Assembly: GCF_000143145.1 (NCBI RefSeq)
Contig: NC_014313.1
Span: 310,001-374,000 of the forward strand
Length of the DNA stretch: 64,000 nucleotides
Direction: 5' to 3'
Origin: Hyphomicrobium denitrificans ATCC 51888
GTDB taxonomy: Bacteria; Pseudomonadota; Alphaproteobacteria; Rhizobiales; Hyphomicrobiaceae
Numbering within the stretch: the first letter of the stretch is position 1; the number at the start of each line of letters is the position of its first letter. This document shows positions 9,210 through 18,325 of this stretch, piece by piece. The notes beneath the pieces are model-generated. The model worked only from the letters and a program-made list of their open reading frames with translations. It was not told where the DNA came from and ran no database searches. A program made the position numbers and the translations under genes.

Positions 9210-10126
9210 TTGCCTTCCAGCGGGAGCGCGCCAGACGCTTCGGGCTTCGCCTTGTTTTCCGGCTCGACGTGAATAACGACTTCCGATCCTTCGATCTCGG
9301 TTTCGATAGCGTTCTCGAGGCGATCGCAAATGGCGTGCGCGTCATCCACCGTCATCGAGCCGGGAACGATCAGATGAAACTCGATGAAAAGCGCGCGTCC
9401 GGCCTGCCTCGTGCGGATGTCGTGCGCTTCGAGCGCGCCGCTGCCGTTGGCTTCGATCACCTTACGGATATTGCTCTCGATCTCGGGGCTCGCCGCTTCA
9501 TCCAGGAGATGCGACATCGATTGGACGGCGAGCCTGTAGCCCATCCATAAAATGTTCAGGGCCACGATGGCCGCGATCAACGGGTCGAGGATGTGCCAGC
9601 CCGTCAGAACCGCGAACGCGAGTCCGATGACGACACCGACCGAGGTGATGACGTCCGTGTAAAGGTGTTTCCCGTCGGCGACGAGCGCTGGAGAGCGCCA
9701 CGATCGGCCGCGATTGATGAGCAGCCAAGCCCAGGCGCCATTGAGGATCGACGCGACGATATTGAAGACGATGCCGAGCGTGGAATGCTCGAGCTTGACG
9801 CCCTCAATCAGCGCGGATCTCGCCTTGAGAAGAATGAGTACGGCCGCGACGGCGATCATCGCGCCTTCAAACATCGCGGCGAGGAATTCCGCCTTGTGGT
9901 GTCCGAACGGATGGCCGGAGTCAGGTGGCTTTGCGCTCAGGCGGATCGCCGCGAAGGTCGTCACCGCCGTCATGACGTTGACGACGCTTTCGAGCGCGTC
10001 GGAGTAGAGCGCAACGGACCCCGACACGAGATAGGCGACGTATTTTATCACGATGACGACAAGCGCAACGGCGATATTTACCGCCGCAAGCCGCTTCACC
10101 GTGAGTGAGTCTAGCACCGCCGACAT
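9206..10126 (-). CDS. Cation diffusion facilitator (FieF-like metal efflux)
   Basis: Inner-membrane CDF transporter, 306 residues from the ATG at 10126; the frame stays open to an ATG at 10228, so up to 34 more residues are possible. The start was chosen because CDF proteins are usually about 300 residues and the conserved part begins at once ([20 protein letters not shown]). Family motifs are [10 protein letters not shown] in helix 2 and [10 protein letters not shown] between helices 2 and 3, with [19 protein letters not shown] in helices 5-6. The cytosolic metal-binding domain has [10 protein letters not shown] and EFHLIVPG. It most likely exports divalent metal (Zn, Fe or Mn) in exchange for protons. 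The metal cannot be decided by eye. Confidence 0.9.
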   Translation of the reverse strand: MSAVLDSLTVKRLAAVNIAVALVVIVIKYVAYLVSGSVALYSDALESVVNVMTAVTTFAAIRLSAKPPDSGHPFGHHKAEFLAAMFEGAMIAVAAVLILLKARSALIEGVKLEHSTLGIVFNIVASILNGAWAWLLINRGRSWRSPALVADGKHLYTDVITSVGVVIGLAFAVLTGWHILDPLIAAIVALNILWMGYRLAVQSMSHLLDEAASPEIESNIRKVIEANGSGALEAHDIRTRQAGRALFIEFHLIVPGSMTVDDAHAICDRLENAIETEIEGSEVVIHVEPENKAKPEASGALPLEGN

Positions 10127-10336
10127 GTCGATCCGTTTTTTCCCCATCGCATCCGGCTTGCCTGCCGGATGTGCCGCCATTGCCATCAAAATGGGGAAGA
10201 GGGGCGCAAATGCCCGTCTTATCCACATGGCTCATGGGGCGGCGCCTCGCAGATAGCGGCCGAATCTGTTGCTGACAATAGCGGGGTTAAAATTTGCCGG
10301 TCCGCCTGAGCCGGCGCTCAGAGTTTGGGGGACGTC

Positions 10337-11287
10337 ATGGCCAATTTTACGACGCACATCGCGGTAGGGACGGTCGTTTCCGGGGCTCTTGCGACGCTGA
10401 CGCTCGCGGCCAATGTCGTTGCGCCGGAAAACCTCGTTGCGGTGACAATGGCCGGCGTTCTGGGTTCCGTTCTCCCTGACATCGATCTCAAGGATTCCCG
10501 TCCGAGCCGGGCTATGTTCGCGGGGCTCGCGATTTTCTTTTCGTTTGCGGTGCTGTTCAACGCGGCGACGAAATTCTCAATCGCAGAGCTTTGGATCCTT
10601 TGGCTCGGGACGCTGCTGCTGGTGCGCTATGGGCTGCACACCGTCTTTCACCGCCTTTCCGTTCACCGCGGCATCTGGCATTCGATCCTCGCCGCGGCTT
10701 TTTGCGCGGTCTTAACGGCAATCGTATTCAAGAACCTGCTGAACAAGCCTGAGGGCGTTGCGTGGCTCGGCGGCGCATTCATGTTCCTTGGATATCTCAC
10801 GCATCTGACGCTCGACGAGATCTATTCCGTCGACGTCATGGATACGCGCCTGAAGTCGTCGTTCGGCACGGCGTTGAAATTCATAGACCGGCGTTACTTC
10901 TATTCGTCGCTGGCGATGGCGGCGGCCACGTTCGGCGCGATCATGATTTCGCCCTCGACGTCCACGTTCGTCGATGGCCTTGCCTCGCGCAGTCTGTGGA
11001 CCGGGCTCGAGCAGCGGCTGCTGCCGCCGCATAAATGGTTCGGTCTCGTTGAGACGCCACGCTTTGCGCGCCGGCACGAGGATGGCAAAGGCGCTGACGT
11101 CGAGACCGGGTCGGTTAGTAAAATCCCAGCCGCGGCGGCACCGGTTGCAGCATCTCCGGCGGAGTTGAAGGAGACGGCTCCCGAAGCGGCGTCACCGGAT
11201 ACAGCGTCTGCTCCGGCAATCGAGGCAGCGCCGAGCGAGGCGGATCATCCAGCCGCTAGTGCTCCGAGCGAGACCGCAAGCCCCTGA
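10337..11287 (+). CDS. YdjM-like inner-membrane metal-dependent hydrolase family protein
   Basis: 316-residue membrane protein of the YdjM/LexA-binding hydrolase family. The N-terminus MANFTTHIAVG, GSVLPDIDLKDS and HRLSVHRGIWHSI supply the His/Asp residues typical of the family, with several hydrophobic helices between about 15 and 200. The last 65 or so residues are an Ala/Pro/Glu-rich low-complexity tail with no obvious domain. The ATG at 10337 is preceded by GGGGGAC. The 3' end overlaps the convergent TetR gene by 32 bases. Function is unknown, and the 'hydrolase' label comes from motif resemblance only. Confidence 0.8.
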   Translation: MANFTTHIAVGTVVSGALATLTLAANVVAPENLVAVTMAGVLGSVLPDIDLKDSRPSRAMFAGLAIFFSFAVLFNAATKFSIAELWILWLGTLLLVRYGLHTVFHRLSVHRGIWHSILAAAFCAVLTAIVFKNLLNKPEGVAWLGGAFMFLGYLTHLTLDEIYSVDVMDTRLKSSFGTALKFIDRRYFYSSLAMAAATFGAIMISPSTSTFVDGLASRSLWTGLEQRLLPPHKWFGLVETPRFARRHEDGKGADVETGSVSKIPAAAAPVAASPAELKETAPEAASPDTASAPAIEAAPSEADHPAASAPSETASP

Positions 11288-11864
11288 CGAAGTTGGACGT
11301 CAGTTCCTTGGCATAGATCTGAGCGGTGGCGGGCGTCAGATGCGCGCCCTTCTCGCTCGCGGCGACCGCAGATATTCCATGTACGCCAGCGAACAAAGCA
11401 CGTGCGGTCGTGTCGAGTTCCTCTTGCGTCGCATTGGGAGCTAGCGGTGCCAGCGCCTTACGGACGGTGCAGGCAAGATCATCGAGATGCTCGTGAAACG
11501 GAGGCGGTACCCGATTGGGTCCAGTCACGCTGTGCGCGAAGAGAAGATTCCACATGCGCTTATTCTCGAGCGCGAATTCGATGTAGGCATGCGTCAAGGC
11601 ATCGACGTTCATTTCGCCGTTCGTTCCCAGCGGCACACCTTTTAGATGATCGACGATGCGGCCAAGAAGCTGCACCTGCAGCGTGAGCAGGATGTCGTCG
11701 AGGTTTTCGAAGATATTGTACAGCGTCCCGGGTGAGTATCCGATCACACGCGCGATTTCCCGCGCGGACAAACCAGAAATGCCGTTGGTTTCAACGATCG
11801 TGCGGGACGCGTCCAGGATGAGCTGGCGGAGCTCCTCCGGGGAATGAACCGCTCTCCGTCCCAC
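11256..11864 (-). CDS. TetR-family transcriptional regulator
   Basis: 202-residue regulator. Residues 9-60 form the TetR helix-turn-helix (LILDASRTIVETNGISGLSAREIARVIGYSPGTLYNIF, split here only to show the start and the YSPGTLY recognition helix). The C-terminal half has a WNLLFAH / ALFAGVHGISA pattern like the WHG-type ligand domain. Target and ligand are unknown. It overlaps the 3' end of the convergent YdjM-like gene. Upstream, 11865-12105 is an AT-rich gap of about 240 bases holding its promoter and the end of the tad minor pilin gene. Confidence 0.88.
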   Translation of the reverse strand: MGRRAVHSPEELRQLILDASRTIVETNGISGLSAREIARVIGYSPGTLYNIFENLDDILLTLQVQLLGRIVDHLKGVPLGTNGEMNVDALTHAYIEFALENKRMWNLLFAHSVTGPNRVPPPFHEHLDDLACTVRKALAPLAPNATQEELDTTARALFAGVHGISAVAASEKGAHLTPATAQIYAKELTSNFVRGLRSRSEH

Positions 11865-12105
11865 TGCGAGTCCTCGCCTGTGTTCTGTTTATTTTCTATG
11901 AAGTCTGTCGTCGCGGATTGCGCGGTATAATTCGATATCGAAATGCGGCAGGATATCTATTCTGAACGGAAGTATATTTATCAACTGACGATAGCGCCGT
12001 CTACGTTCTGCCATCGTACGAAGGCGAACTAGCCGGGGTTCCCGCCGTCCCGGCTGGAGCGAGAATGATTTTCTATTTTTTGGCTGCGTACCAAATGATT
12101 TTGGC

Positions 12106-12738
12106 TCAACCGCTTCCTGGCGGGCATTTCGTATTCAGTTTGTCCTGGGCATAGTAAACGGCGCCCCAACGCGGTGCGAAGGACATTGTGTCGGACCACA
12201 CCATCGTCTGCGTGATCCCAGGCAGAATGTTCGCCAGAAGCGGCTCGTAGGTGTACTGCGCTTCGATGACGACCGCGGCATCGCCTTTCGAGATCATGTT
12301 CTCATCGGGCATCGATTTCGTATCGCCACAGCTTTTGATCGGTGCGCTGTGATAGGACCAGGACCATTCCACCTTTGTCGCGCTCGCGTCGGTGGCCGAC
12401 GCTCGAAGCTGCGTGATCGCAATTTGCAAAGGCGTGGCGCTAAACGGCTCCATAGCGTGCTGAGCGGAAACGAGCATGCCGTCGAGCGCTGTATTCGCCG
12501 TGCTCAGCGAAGATCCGATCTGCTTTTCGCGAGATACGAGGTCGCCGACCATGGCGGTCGCGCGCTGAAATCTTTTGTGTGCGACCAACGCGCGCGACAC
12601 TTCGAACGTGCCGAATGTCATCAGCATCAGCAGCGGAGCGATAAGGGCGAACTCGACGGCCGCCACGGCGCTCGTGTCGGATGCGAAGGTACGGAAGTAA
12701 AGTCTGATCCGCGCGGCAAGTGAAAATGTCGACGGCAT
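12106..12738 (-). CDS. TadE/TadG-like pilus assembly protein
   Basis: 210-residue minor pilin-like protein. After a short cytoplasmic basic segment comes the TadE signature SAVAAVEFALIAPLLMLMTFGTFE, in which the Glu follows a hydrophobic prepilin-type helix (about residues 23-50). The rest is a periplasmic domain with two Cys-containing segments and an aromatic-rich end. It starts four bases after the neighbouring TadE-like gene and is surely cotranscribed with it. The pair lies on the opposite strand to the main tad operon but next to it, so they probably serve the same Flp pilus. GAGAG lies upstream of the ATG. Confidence 0.85.
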   Translation of the reverse strand: MPSTFSLAARIRLYFRTFASDTSAVAAVEFALIAPLLMLMTFGTFEVSRALVAHKRFQRATAMVGDLVSREKQIGSSLSTANTALDGMLVSAQHAMEPFSATPLQIAITQLRASATDASATKVEWSWSYHSAPIKSCGDTKSMPDENMISKGDAAVVIEAQYTYEPLLANILPGITQTMVWSDTMSFAPRWGAVYYAQDKLNTKCPPGSG

Positions 12739-12742
12739 TGTT

Positions 12743-13363
12743 TCAGCTCTCGGGATAGGGTTCGCTGCGGAACGCTGTTGCTGATTGAAGCATCATCGAG
12801 CCGTTGGACATATTGCCCAGTTTGATAATCGGCAGCTTCGAGGTGAAATCCCACTGGTAGCACGCAGTCACGATGACCACGTCGCTTGCGGTCCCTGAGT
12901 AGATCGCAATCAAATCGGTTCCGGGCGCGGAGTTCGTCAAGGGTACGCCGCTGCTGTCGATGCAGGGCTTCGGTTTGTACGGCGTGCAGGTGCCGCCTCC
13001 GCCGTCGGACAAGGCGCTCCAGCTGTCGCAATGAACTGTGTCGATCTGCAATTTATTGCAGTCGATCCAAGAGCCCGCGCCATCGCAGATGCTCTGCTTG
13101 AACTGGTTGACAGTCATCTTCTTGGAGACAGCTTCGCCCGTGCGGATCAGCCGGCTTGTCTGATCCATGCCTTTTTCAAGCGAGTTCGAGACAAAGAAGT
13201 AAATCGCGCAGCCAATGAAGCCTAATATGAACATCAGGAATGGAATGGCGACGCTGGAGAATTCCAAGGCCGTCGAGCCGCGGTCGTCTGATGTCCAACG
13301 CCGCAGCAGACGATTGAAACGTAACGAGCGGGGAAGAAAACCCATTCTGCGCGCTGTGGGCAT
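12743..13363 (-). CDS. TadE-like pilus assembly protein
   Basis: 206-residue protein with a TadE-like N-terminus: basic segment, then STALEFSSVAIPFLMFILGFIGCAIYFF, a single membrane helix with the family Glu. The periplasmic part has four or five cysteines (ICDGAGSWIDC, HCDSW, GGTCTPYKPKPC), so disulfides are likely. The ATG at 13363 follows GAGAATTCT. The longer frame starts with a GTG at 13396 that has no ribosome binding site. It is the upstream gene of the two-gene minor pilin unit. Confidence 0.84.
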   Translation of the reverse strand: MPTARRMGFLPRSLRFNRLLRRWTSDDRGSTALEFSSVAIPFLMFILGFIGCAIYFFVSNSLEKGMDQTSRLIRTGEAVSKKMTVNQFKQSICDGAGSWIDCNKLQIDTVHCDSWSALSDGGGGTCTPYKPKPCIDSSGVPLTNSAPGTDLIAIYSGTASDVVIVTACYQWDFTSKLPIIKLGNMSNGSMMLQSATAFRSEPYPES

Positions 13364-13533
13364 AGAATTCTCGCGACCGTTGATGATAACGGCCACTAAA
13401 TAAATTAGCGCGGATTAAGGTGGTATTTATCGGACGGGATTTCGTCTCTAATGGTTGAGCAATCGTGAAAGCGTCCGTATACGCCGAGGAGGCGCAATCC
13501 TGGCGTTGTGGTAGAGCTTGTTGACGGGCTCTT

Positions 13534-14046
13534 TTATTGCTGGCTGTTCGCGCTGCTCGAGGAATCCGACGAGCCTTCAGAGAACTTCGTCTTCTGATTA
13601 TTGGCCGTTTGGACGGCGCTAAAGAAGTCCTTGTCGTCGCCGATCGTGAGCGTCGGCTCGCAGTTTGGCGTGCATGCGTATGTAAAGCGCGTGCTGCCTT
13701 TGTGCAGATTGACGGTCCTGGTATCGTCGCGTTCGACCATCACGCGCTGATCTTGAATGACATTATGAGCGGCATCGAGAGCGATGACGTTGGTGATGCC
13801 GAACGTCTTGCCAGTGACGACGAGCAAATTTCCATCCTGTAGCGTCACGTCGGCGATCGACGGGTTTCCGACGATGACCTCGCTGGCGGGGCGGGGAAGA
13901 TGCAGAAGTTGCGATTGGTCGTAGCGTACAATCAAATCGCCAGCCGATGCGCCAGCGGCTGAAAGAGCCACGATCGCTGCGACGATGCCCGTGCGTAAAA
14001 TGCTGCCGGCGTGAGATGCCGCAATTTTTTTTGCTCCACGATGCAT
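13534..14046 (-). CDS. CpaC/RcpA N-terminal-like pilus assembly protein
   Basis: 170-residue exported protein resembling only the N-terminal (pilus assembly) domain found in CpaC secretins. Visible pattern: signal peptide ending GASA, then LIVRYDQSQLLHLPRPASEVIVGNPSIADVTL and LVVTGKTFGITNVIALD (quoted as family landmarks), the usual start of the CpaC family. It ends with a Ser-rich tail (SSDSSSSANSQQ) and has no secretin domain. The ATG at 14046 follows AAAGGAC and gives a signal peptide; the frame is open to 14307 but that extension lacks a ribosome binding site and has no secretion signal. It probably works in the periplasm beside the CpaC secretin encoded at 16654. Confidence 0.82.
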   Translation of the reverse strand: MHRGAKKIAASHAGSILRTGIVAAIVALSAAGASAGDLIVRYDQSQLLHLPRPASEVIVGNPSIADVTLQDGNLLVVTGKTFGITNVIALDAAHNVIQDQRVMVERDDTRTVNLHKGSTRFTYACTPNCEPTLTIGDDKDFFSAVQTANNQKTKFSEGSSDSSSSANSQQ

Positions 14047-14598
14047 CCGGCGCGGTCCTTTCAAAGCTCCCGGCTGCCATAAGCTCATCAAATGGTGAAG
14101 GAACTGCAAACGGGCGTTCCGATCCGCAGCATTGCGGACCTGCCGCGTTCGAACCGGCATCGCGCGGATAACGTCGGTGGTTAATTCGGCGGGTGAGATA
14201 GTCTGTTCGCGAGAGCGCGCCGCAGCAAAAATTGGAAGATCGGAGGAGATATTCCGATGTCTGTTCGAAGCGGTCTGTCTGCAAGGGCGTTGAAGTATAC
14301 TTGGCAATATTTGATGAAATACTTTTATAAGTACAGTATTAACTCATATTTCCACGTATTATTTTCTTCTTTCAGGTTTGATCAATGTAAAAGCAGGCCG
14401 CGTGCGACCTTTTAAACTTTGTTTTTTTGAAGAAAGGCATTGGATAATTTTTGTTTATTTGTCGGTGAAGCGCGGCCTGGCGCGTTTTACCTGACTTTAA
14501 TTTTTCCAATCTACAGTCCCCGTTAGTTCAGCGGCGAGGACAAACCTCTTCCGAGGAACGGGATCGATAAAAGTATTAGCGTAGATCGGAACAAACCA
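14047..14598. promoter_or_regulatory. AT-rich divergent control region of the tad locus
   Basis: 552 bases with no convincing gene. The part from about 14290 to 14520 is clearly richer in A and T than its surroundings and contains several TATA- and TTTTT-like runs. It separates the minus-strand CpaC-N-like gene from the first Flp pilin, so it should hold divergent promoters. I could not single out a sigma-54 or sigma-70 promoter with confidence. The minus-strand frame extends into it to 14307, but this looks like chance. Confidence 0.4.
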
Positions 14599-14778
14599 AT
14601 GAACATCTTTTCGCGTTTCATGAACGATGAGTCGGGTGCAACGGCCATCGAATACGGCTTGATCGCTGCTCTTATCGGCGTCGCCCTCGTTACGATCCTT
14701 GGCCAGGTCGGTACCAGCCTCAGCGGTACGTTCACGAAAGTCGATGACGCACTGAAAGGTACGCCTGCCGCCAACTGA
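14599..14778 (+). CDS. Flp-family type IVb pilin 1
   Basis: 59-residue prepilin, the major subunit type of Tad pili. The leader MNIFSRFMNDESG is followed by the processing site G/ATAIEYGLIAALIGVALVTI, with the conserved Glu and Tyr at +4 and +5 after cleavage by the prepilin peptidase. The short C-terminus (GTFTKVDDALKGTPAAN) is typical. It lies directly upstream of a hairpin, so it may be made in much larger amount than the downstream assembly genes, as expected for the main structural pilin. Confidence 0.95.
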   Translation: MNIFSRFMNDESGATAIEYGLIAALIGVALVTILGQVGTSLSGTFTKVDDALKGTPAAN

Positions 14779-14818
14779 TCGGCACTTATTTGCGTTAGCC
14801 TATTATCAAAGTGCATTG

Positions 14819-14856
14819 AGCGCGCTCGGAGACGAGTTCTTCGAGCGCGCTTTTTT
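14819..14856 (+). terminator. Hairpin with T-run between the two pilin genes
   Basis: AGCGCGCTCG (14819-14828) pairs perfectly with CGAGCGCGCT (14842-14851), with a 13-base loop and TTTTTT following. It sits 41 bases after the first pilin stop and just before the second pilin. As an intrinsic terminator or attenuator it would uncouple pilin expression from that of the assembly operon. Confidence 0.8.
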
Positions 14857-14870
14857 ATCAGGGGTATGCA

Positions 14871-15047
14871 ATGCTGCCTTCCAGCGTCCGTGAATTTGCA
14901 GCCGACGAGAATGGGGCAACCTCGATCGAATATGCACTGATCGCAAGCATCGTCAGCATCGCAATCGTCGGTGCGCTAATGGGGGTCAAGGGATCTCTAG
15001 TCAGCGTCTTCGAATCCGTCGTAGCAGGGTTCAGCTCCATCAAATAA
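14871..15047 (+). CDS. Flp-family type IVb pilin 2
   Basis: 58-residue prepilin. Leader MLPSSVREFAADENG, then ATSIEYALIASIVSIAIVGA with the Glu/Tyr pair. It differs from the first pilin in the leader and in a Ser/Val/Phe-rich C-terminus (SLVSVFESVVAGFSSIK). It begins 15 bases after the T-run of the hairpin, so its ribosome binding region (GGGGTATGCA) is close to the terminator. Likely a second, less abundant pilin. Confidence 0.92.
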   Translation: MLPSSVREFAADENGATSIEYALIASIVSIAIVGALMGVKGSLVSVFESVVAGFSSIK

Positions 15048-15141
15048 TCGAGCGCCGGCGCACCAAAACTGCGTTAGGCCGGCCTTTACCGAGTTTCGTC
15101 ATACTCCGTCAGCGGTCGTGCTTCTGGTGCAGGTGTAAATA

Positions 15142-15651
15142 ATGTCGGTGCTGACTTTTCTTCTCGTGGCGATCTTCCCGATTGCTATGGCGTTTGCTGC
15201 GGCGAACGACCTTTTCACGATGAGAATTCCAAACGTTATCTCGCTTGCGCTGATCGGTGGCTTTGTCGCGCTCGCGGTTCTGACGCGAATGCCGCTCGAG
15301 ACTTTCGGGATGCACGTCGTCTGTGCGCTCGGGGTGCTGCTTCTCACGTTCGCGCTGTTTGCCTTCAATCTGCTCGGCGGCGGCGACGCCAAACTCATGG
15401 CGGCCGGGGCGCTTTGGATGGGCTCAGCGCAGATTCTCCCGTTTATCGCATTTACGACGATGTTCGGCGGGGTCCTTTGCCTTCTTATTCTGAGCTATCG
15501 CCGGATGGTGCCGGCTGATCTTTTGCCGCTCCCTGGCTGGGCCCAGCGTCTGCACACTGCCGGTGGGCCGGTTCCTTATGGCATCGCGATTGCGGCATCA
15601 GGGCTGATGGTATTCCCCACCACCGAATTGTTCCGAATGCTGCAGGCTTGA
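15142..15651 (+). CDS. cpaA: Prepilin peptidase CpaA/TadV (A24 family)
   Basis: 169-residue inner-membrane aspartic peptidase that trims Flp prepilins. The two catalytic Asp are visible in AANDLFTMRIPN (about residue 22) and GGGDAKLMAAGALWMG (about residue 80). Five to six hydrophobic helices cover the length. The size fits CpaA, which lacks the methylation domain of PilD. It starts 94 bases after the second pilin and begins the assembly part of the tad operon. Confidence 0.93.
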   Translation: MSVLTFLLVAIFPIAMAFAAANDLFTMRIPNVISLALIGGFVALAVLTRMPLETFGMHVVCALGVLLLTFALFAFNLLGGGDAKLMAAGALWMGSAQILPFIAFTTMFGGVLCLLILSYRRMVPADLLPLPGWAQRLHTAGGPVPYGIAIAASGLMVFPTTELFRMLQA

Positions 15652-15811
15652 GCGTAGGCTCTTGTTATCGCGGCTGTTTAGCGGGCTCTGATTGGAGCTG
15701 CAACCGTTGCCCACGCACGTCTTTCTGAAACGGCGGTTAACCTCGCATTGACGTTTGTCCGACAGTATCGGCGCAGGAGCGAGAACCCTGAGCTGAAGGA
15801 TTTACGGCGCA

Positions 15812-16615
15812 ATGAAGCGGGCACAACTTGTCGGTTTCTCCGTAGCGTTTGCTGCGGCGGCGCTCGCTTATTACATCGCAAGCGCATTTATGACGCCCCC
15901 CAAGACCGTGACGGTCGAAAAGCAAGTCGACAGCACGGAAGTCCTCGTGGCCGCCACCGATATCTCCGTCGGGCAGATCGTCAATGAAGGTAATTTTCAT
16001 TGGGCGACCTGGCCGAAGAGCGCGGTTACGGCTGACTATGTGACGAAGGCGAACAGCGGTCCCGGGAAAGCGCACGAGTTTACCGGTGCGGTTGCTCGCT
16101 CGGCGATTCTTTCCGGTGAGCCCGTCACGACGCAGAAGCTGATCAAGGCCGGCCAAGGCGGGGTGCTTGCCGCGATCCTGCCGCAGGGCATGCGCGCCAT
16201 CTCCACCAAGATCAAAGCCGAGACGGCGGCCGGCAGCCTCATTCTTCCGAACGATCATGTCGACGTGATCCTCATCCGTCATGTTCGCAGCCGCAGCGGC
16301 CAGGAGGAGACCGTTGCGGACACTCTGTTCCGCAACGTGCGTGTGATGGCGATCGGCCAGCAGATCGAAACCAAGGACGGCAAGAAATCGGCGGACATTT
16401 CCGCCTCGACAGCGACGCTGGAGTTGATGCCCAAGCAGGCGGAAATGATGGCGCTCGCGAATTCGATGGGAGAGATCACTCTCTCCTTGCGTAGCGTTGC
16501 AGATTTGAGTTCCGACCCCGAGCGGGCGGGCAATCTCGATCTCAACAAACCGCAAAACAATTCGGTGCGTATTGTTCGTTACGGTGCCAAGTCGCGTGTG
16601 TATGGCGTGAACTGA
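15812..16615 (+). CDS. cpaB: Flp pilus assembly protein CpaB (RcpC)
   Basis: 267-residue periplasmic protein anchored by an N-terminal hydrophobic segment (residues 5-25). The SAF-like domain follows (STEVLVAATDISVGQIVNEGNFHW and later the GAVARSAILSGEPVT turn, shown as landmarks), then a LPQGMRAIS segment conserved in CpaB/RcpC. It assists the outer-membrane secretin. A gap of about 160 bases separates it from cpaA, and 38 bases separate it from cpaC. Confidence 0.93.
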   Translation: MKRAQLVGFSVAFAAAALAYYIASAFMTPPKTVTVEKQVDSTEVLVAATDISVGQIVNEGNFHWATWPKSAVTADYVTKANSGPGKAHEFTGAVARSAILSGEPVTTQKLIKAGQGGVLAAILPQGMRAISTKIKAETAAGSLILPNDHVDVILIRHVRSRSGQEETVADTLFRNVRVMAIGQQIETKDGKKSADISASTATLELMPKQAEMMALANSMGEITLSLRSVADLSSDPERAGNLDLNKPQNNSVRIVRYGAKSRVYGVN

Positions 16616-16653
16616 GTTGGTCAGTCAGTAGTCGTCATAAAGGCGGGAAGCTC

Positions 16654-18306
16654 ATGCGATCTGAAATTGGATTTCCATGGCGCGCGGCCGCACGCGCGAT
16701 CATGGTTTTTGCCGCTGTGTTGACATCGGCTGCGCCGACGTCGGCGCAGTCGCGAGCGGCTGACCGCCTATCGGTGCGCGCGGACAGGGGCGATCCCGAG
16801 TTCAGCAAGAACACGCAGTCGATCGTCAGAATTTCAGAGTCGGAAGGCCTGCCGGTTCGCAAGAGCATCAAGATCGGGCTGGGAAAATCCGTTCTCATCG
16901 AGTTCCCGAACGGCGTGCGCGACGTGATGGCATCGAATCCGGCCGTCGTCGATGCGGTGGTTCTCAGCTCGAACCGGGTGTTTTTGCTCGGCAAAGCTCC
17001 AGGGCAATCGAACGCCTTCTTCTTCTCGAATAAGGGCGAGCAACTCGCGCTCATCGAACTCAACGTCGACCAGGAAGGCGATGGGCTCGAAATGCTGTTG
17101 CGGCGCGTGATTCCGGGTTCCGAGATCAAGGTCGAAACGCTCAATCAAACCGCGATCCTCACCGGGCGGGTGAAGAGCCCGTCGGATTCCGCGCGCGCAT
17201 CGCGGATCGCAGCGCAGTTCATGAGTCAGATGATCGCGAACTGGGCGTCGAACGTCAGTCTCACAAGCAGCGGTTCCGGCCAGCAAAACAAGGCTGGCGA
17301 AGTCAAAGACGCCGACGACGTCAAATCCGTCATCAATCTGCTGACTGTCGAGGCGGAAGAGCAGGTGATGCTCAAGGTCACCGTCGCCGAAGTCAAACGG
17401 ACGCTCTTGAAGCAGCTCGGCATCAACCTCGGTGGCGTGCTGTCGTCCGGCAGCTTCTCGACGACGCTTCTCACCGAAAATGCGTTTCCGATCTCGACCG
17501 CGCAGGGTCTCGGATCGCTGCCGACGTTCGGCGTCGGCACCGCCGCGAGCGCGGCGTGTGCTGTCGGTCAGATCTGCGCGTTCAATCCTGGCCCGGCAAC
17601 GGGTGCATTCGGCAACAGCGGTCTCGTGTCCGGCTGGGGTAACAGCCGCAACAACATCCAGTCGGCGGTTCGCGCGCTTGAGCGCGATGGTCTGATCAAG
17701 ACATTGGCGGAGCCGAACCTGACGGCGATCTCGGGCGAACCGGCGGAATTCCTTGCGGGCGGCGAAGTTCCTTACGTCACCGGTGTCGACACGCAGACCG
17801 GTGTCTCCGCCGTTGCGTTCAAGAAGTTCGGTGTGCAGCTTGCCTTCACTCCGGTCGTGCTGACGGAAGGGCGCATCAGCCTCAAGATCGATACGAGCGT
17901 CAGCGATATCTCGCAGTACGTCGCTGGCAATCCCGTCTTCGACACGCGGCAGGCGAAGACCGTCGTCGAACTTCCTTCCGGCGGTTCGCTGGCGCTGGCG
18001 GGCCTGATCTCGACCAAGACGCAGCAGAACATCGACGGACTACCTGGAGCGAAGGATATCCCGATCCTCGGGACGCTCTTCCGCAGCCGCGATTTTCAGA
18101 ATGATGAATCGGAGCTGGTGGTCATCGTCACGCCGTATCTCGTGCAGCCGGTGGCGCGCCAGCAGCTTTCGGCGCCGACGGACGGATTGTACCCGGCGAC
18201 GGATCTCAAGGCCGATTTCCTGGGCCACCTCAACCGCATCTACGGAAAGAGCGAAGTTCAACCGTCGGGCGGCCTGAAGGGCGACTACGGATTCATCGTC
18301 GAATAA
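16654..18306 (+). CDS. cpaC: Tad secretin CpaC (RcpA)
   Basis: 550-residue outer-membrane secretin through which the Flp pilus passes. Order of parts: signal peptide (about 1-31), N-terminal pilus-assembly domain (RKSIKIGLGKSVLIEFPNG, about 68-150), BON-like segment (about 150-190), linker, and the C-terminal secretin domain (about 310-510) containing SGEPAEFLAGGEVPY, the beta-lip LVVIVTPYLVQP and DIPILGTLFRSR. Length and order are normal for CpaC. Confidence 0.95.
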   Translation: MRSEIGFPWRAAARAIMVFAAVLTSAAPTSAQSRAADRLSVRADRGDPEFSKNTQSIVRISESEGLPVRKSIKIGLGKSVLIEFPNGVRDVMASNPAVVDAVVLSSNRVFLLGKAPGQSNAFFFSNKGEQLALIELNVDQEGDGLEMLLRRVIPGSEIKVETLNQTAILTGRVKSPSDSARASRIAAQFMSQMIANWASNVSLTSSGSGQQNKAGEVKDADDVKSVINLLTVEAEEQVMLKVTVAEVKRTLLKQLGINLGGVLSSGSFSTTLLTENAFPISTAQGLGSLPTFGVGTAASAACAVGQICAFNPGPATGAFGNSGLVSGWGNSRNNIQSAVRALERDGLIKTLAEPNLTAISGEPAEFLAGGEVPYVTGVDTQTGVSAVAFKKFGVQLAFTPVVLTEGRISLKIDTSVSDISQYVAGNPVFDTRQAKTVVELPSGGSLALAGLISTKTQQNIDGLPGAKDIPILGTLFRSRDFQNDESELVVIVTPYLVQPVARQQLSAPTDGLYPATDLKADFLGHLNRIYGKSEVQPSGGLKGDYGFIVE

Positions 18307-18325
18307 CCGGTTCCGGAGAAACATC

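Noticed and set aside
7290-9329. Minus-strand open frame of 679 codons opposite rimO
   Set aside because: It is antisense to the well-recognised RimO frame, has an Arg-rich composition with no domain, and is a typical shadow in GC-rich DNA.
14047-14307. N-terminal extension of the CpaC-N-like gene up to 14307
   Set aside because: It would bury the signal peptide and has no ribosome binding site; the ATG at 14046 has both.
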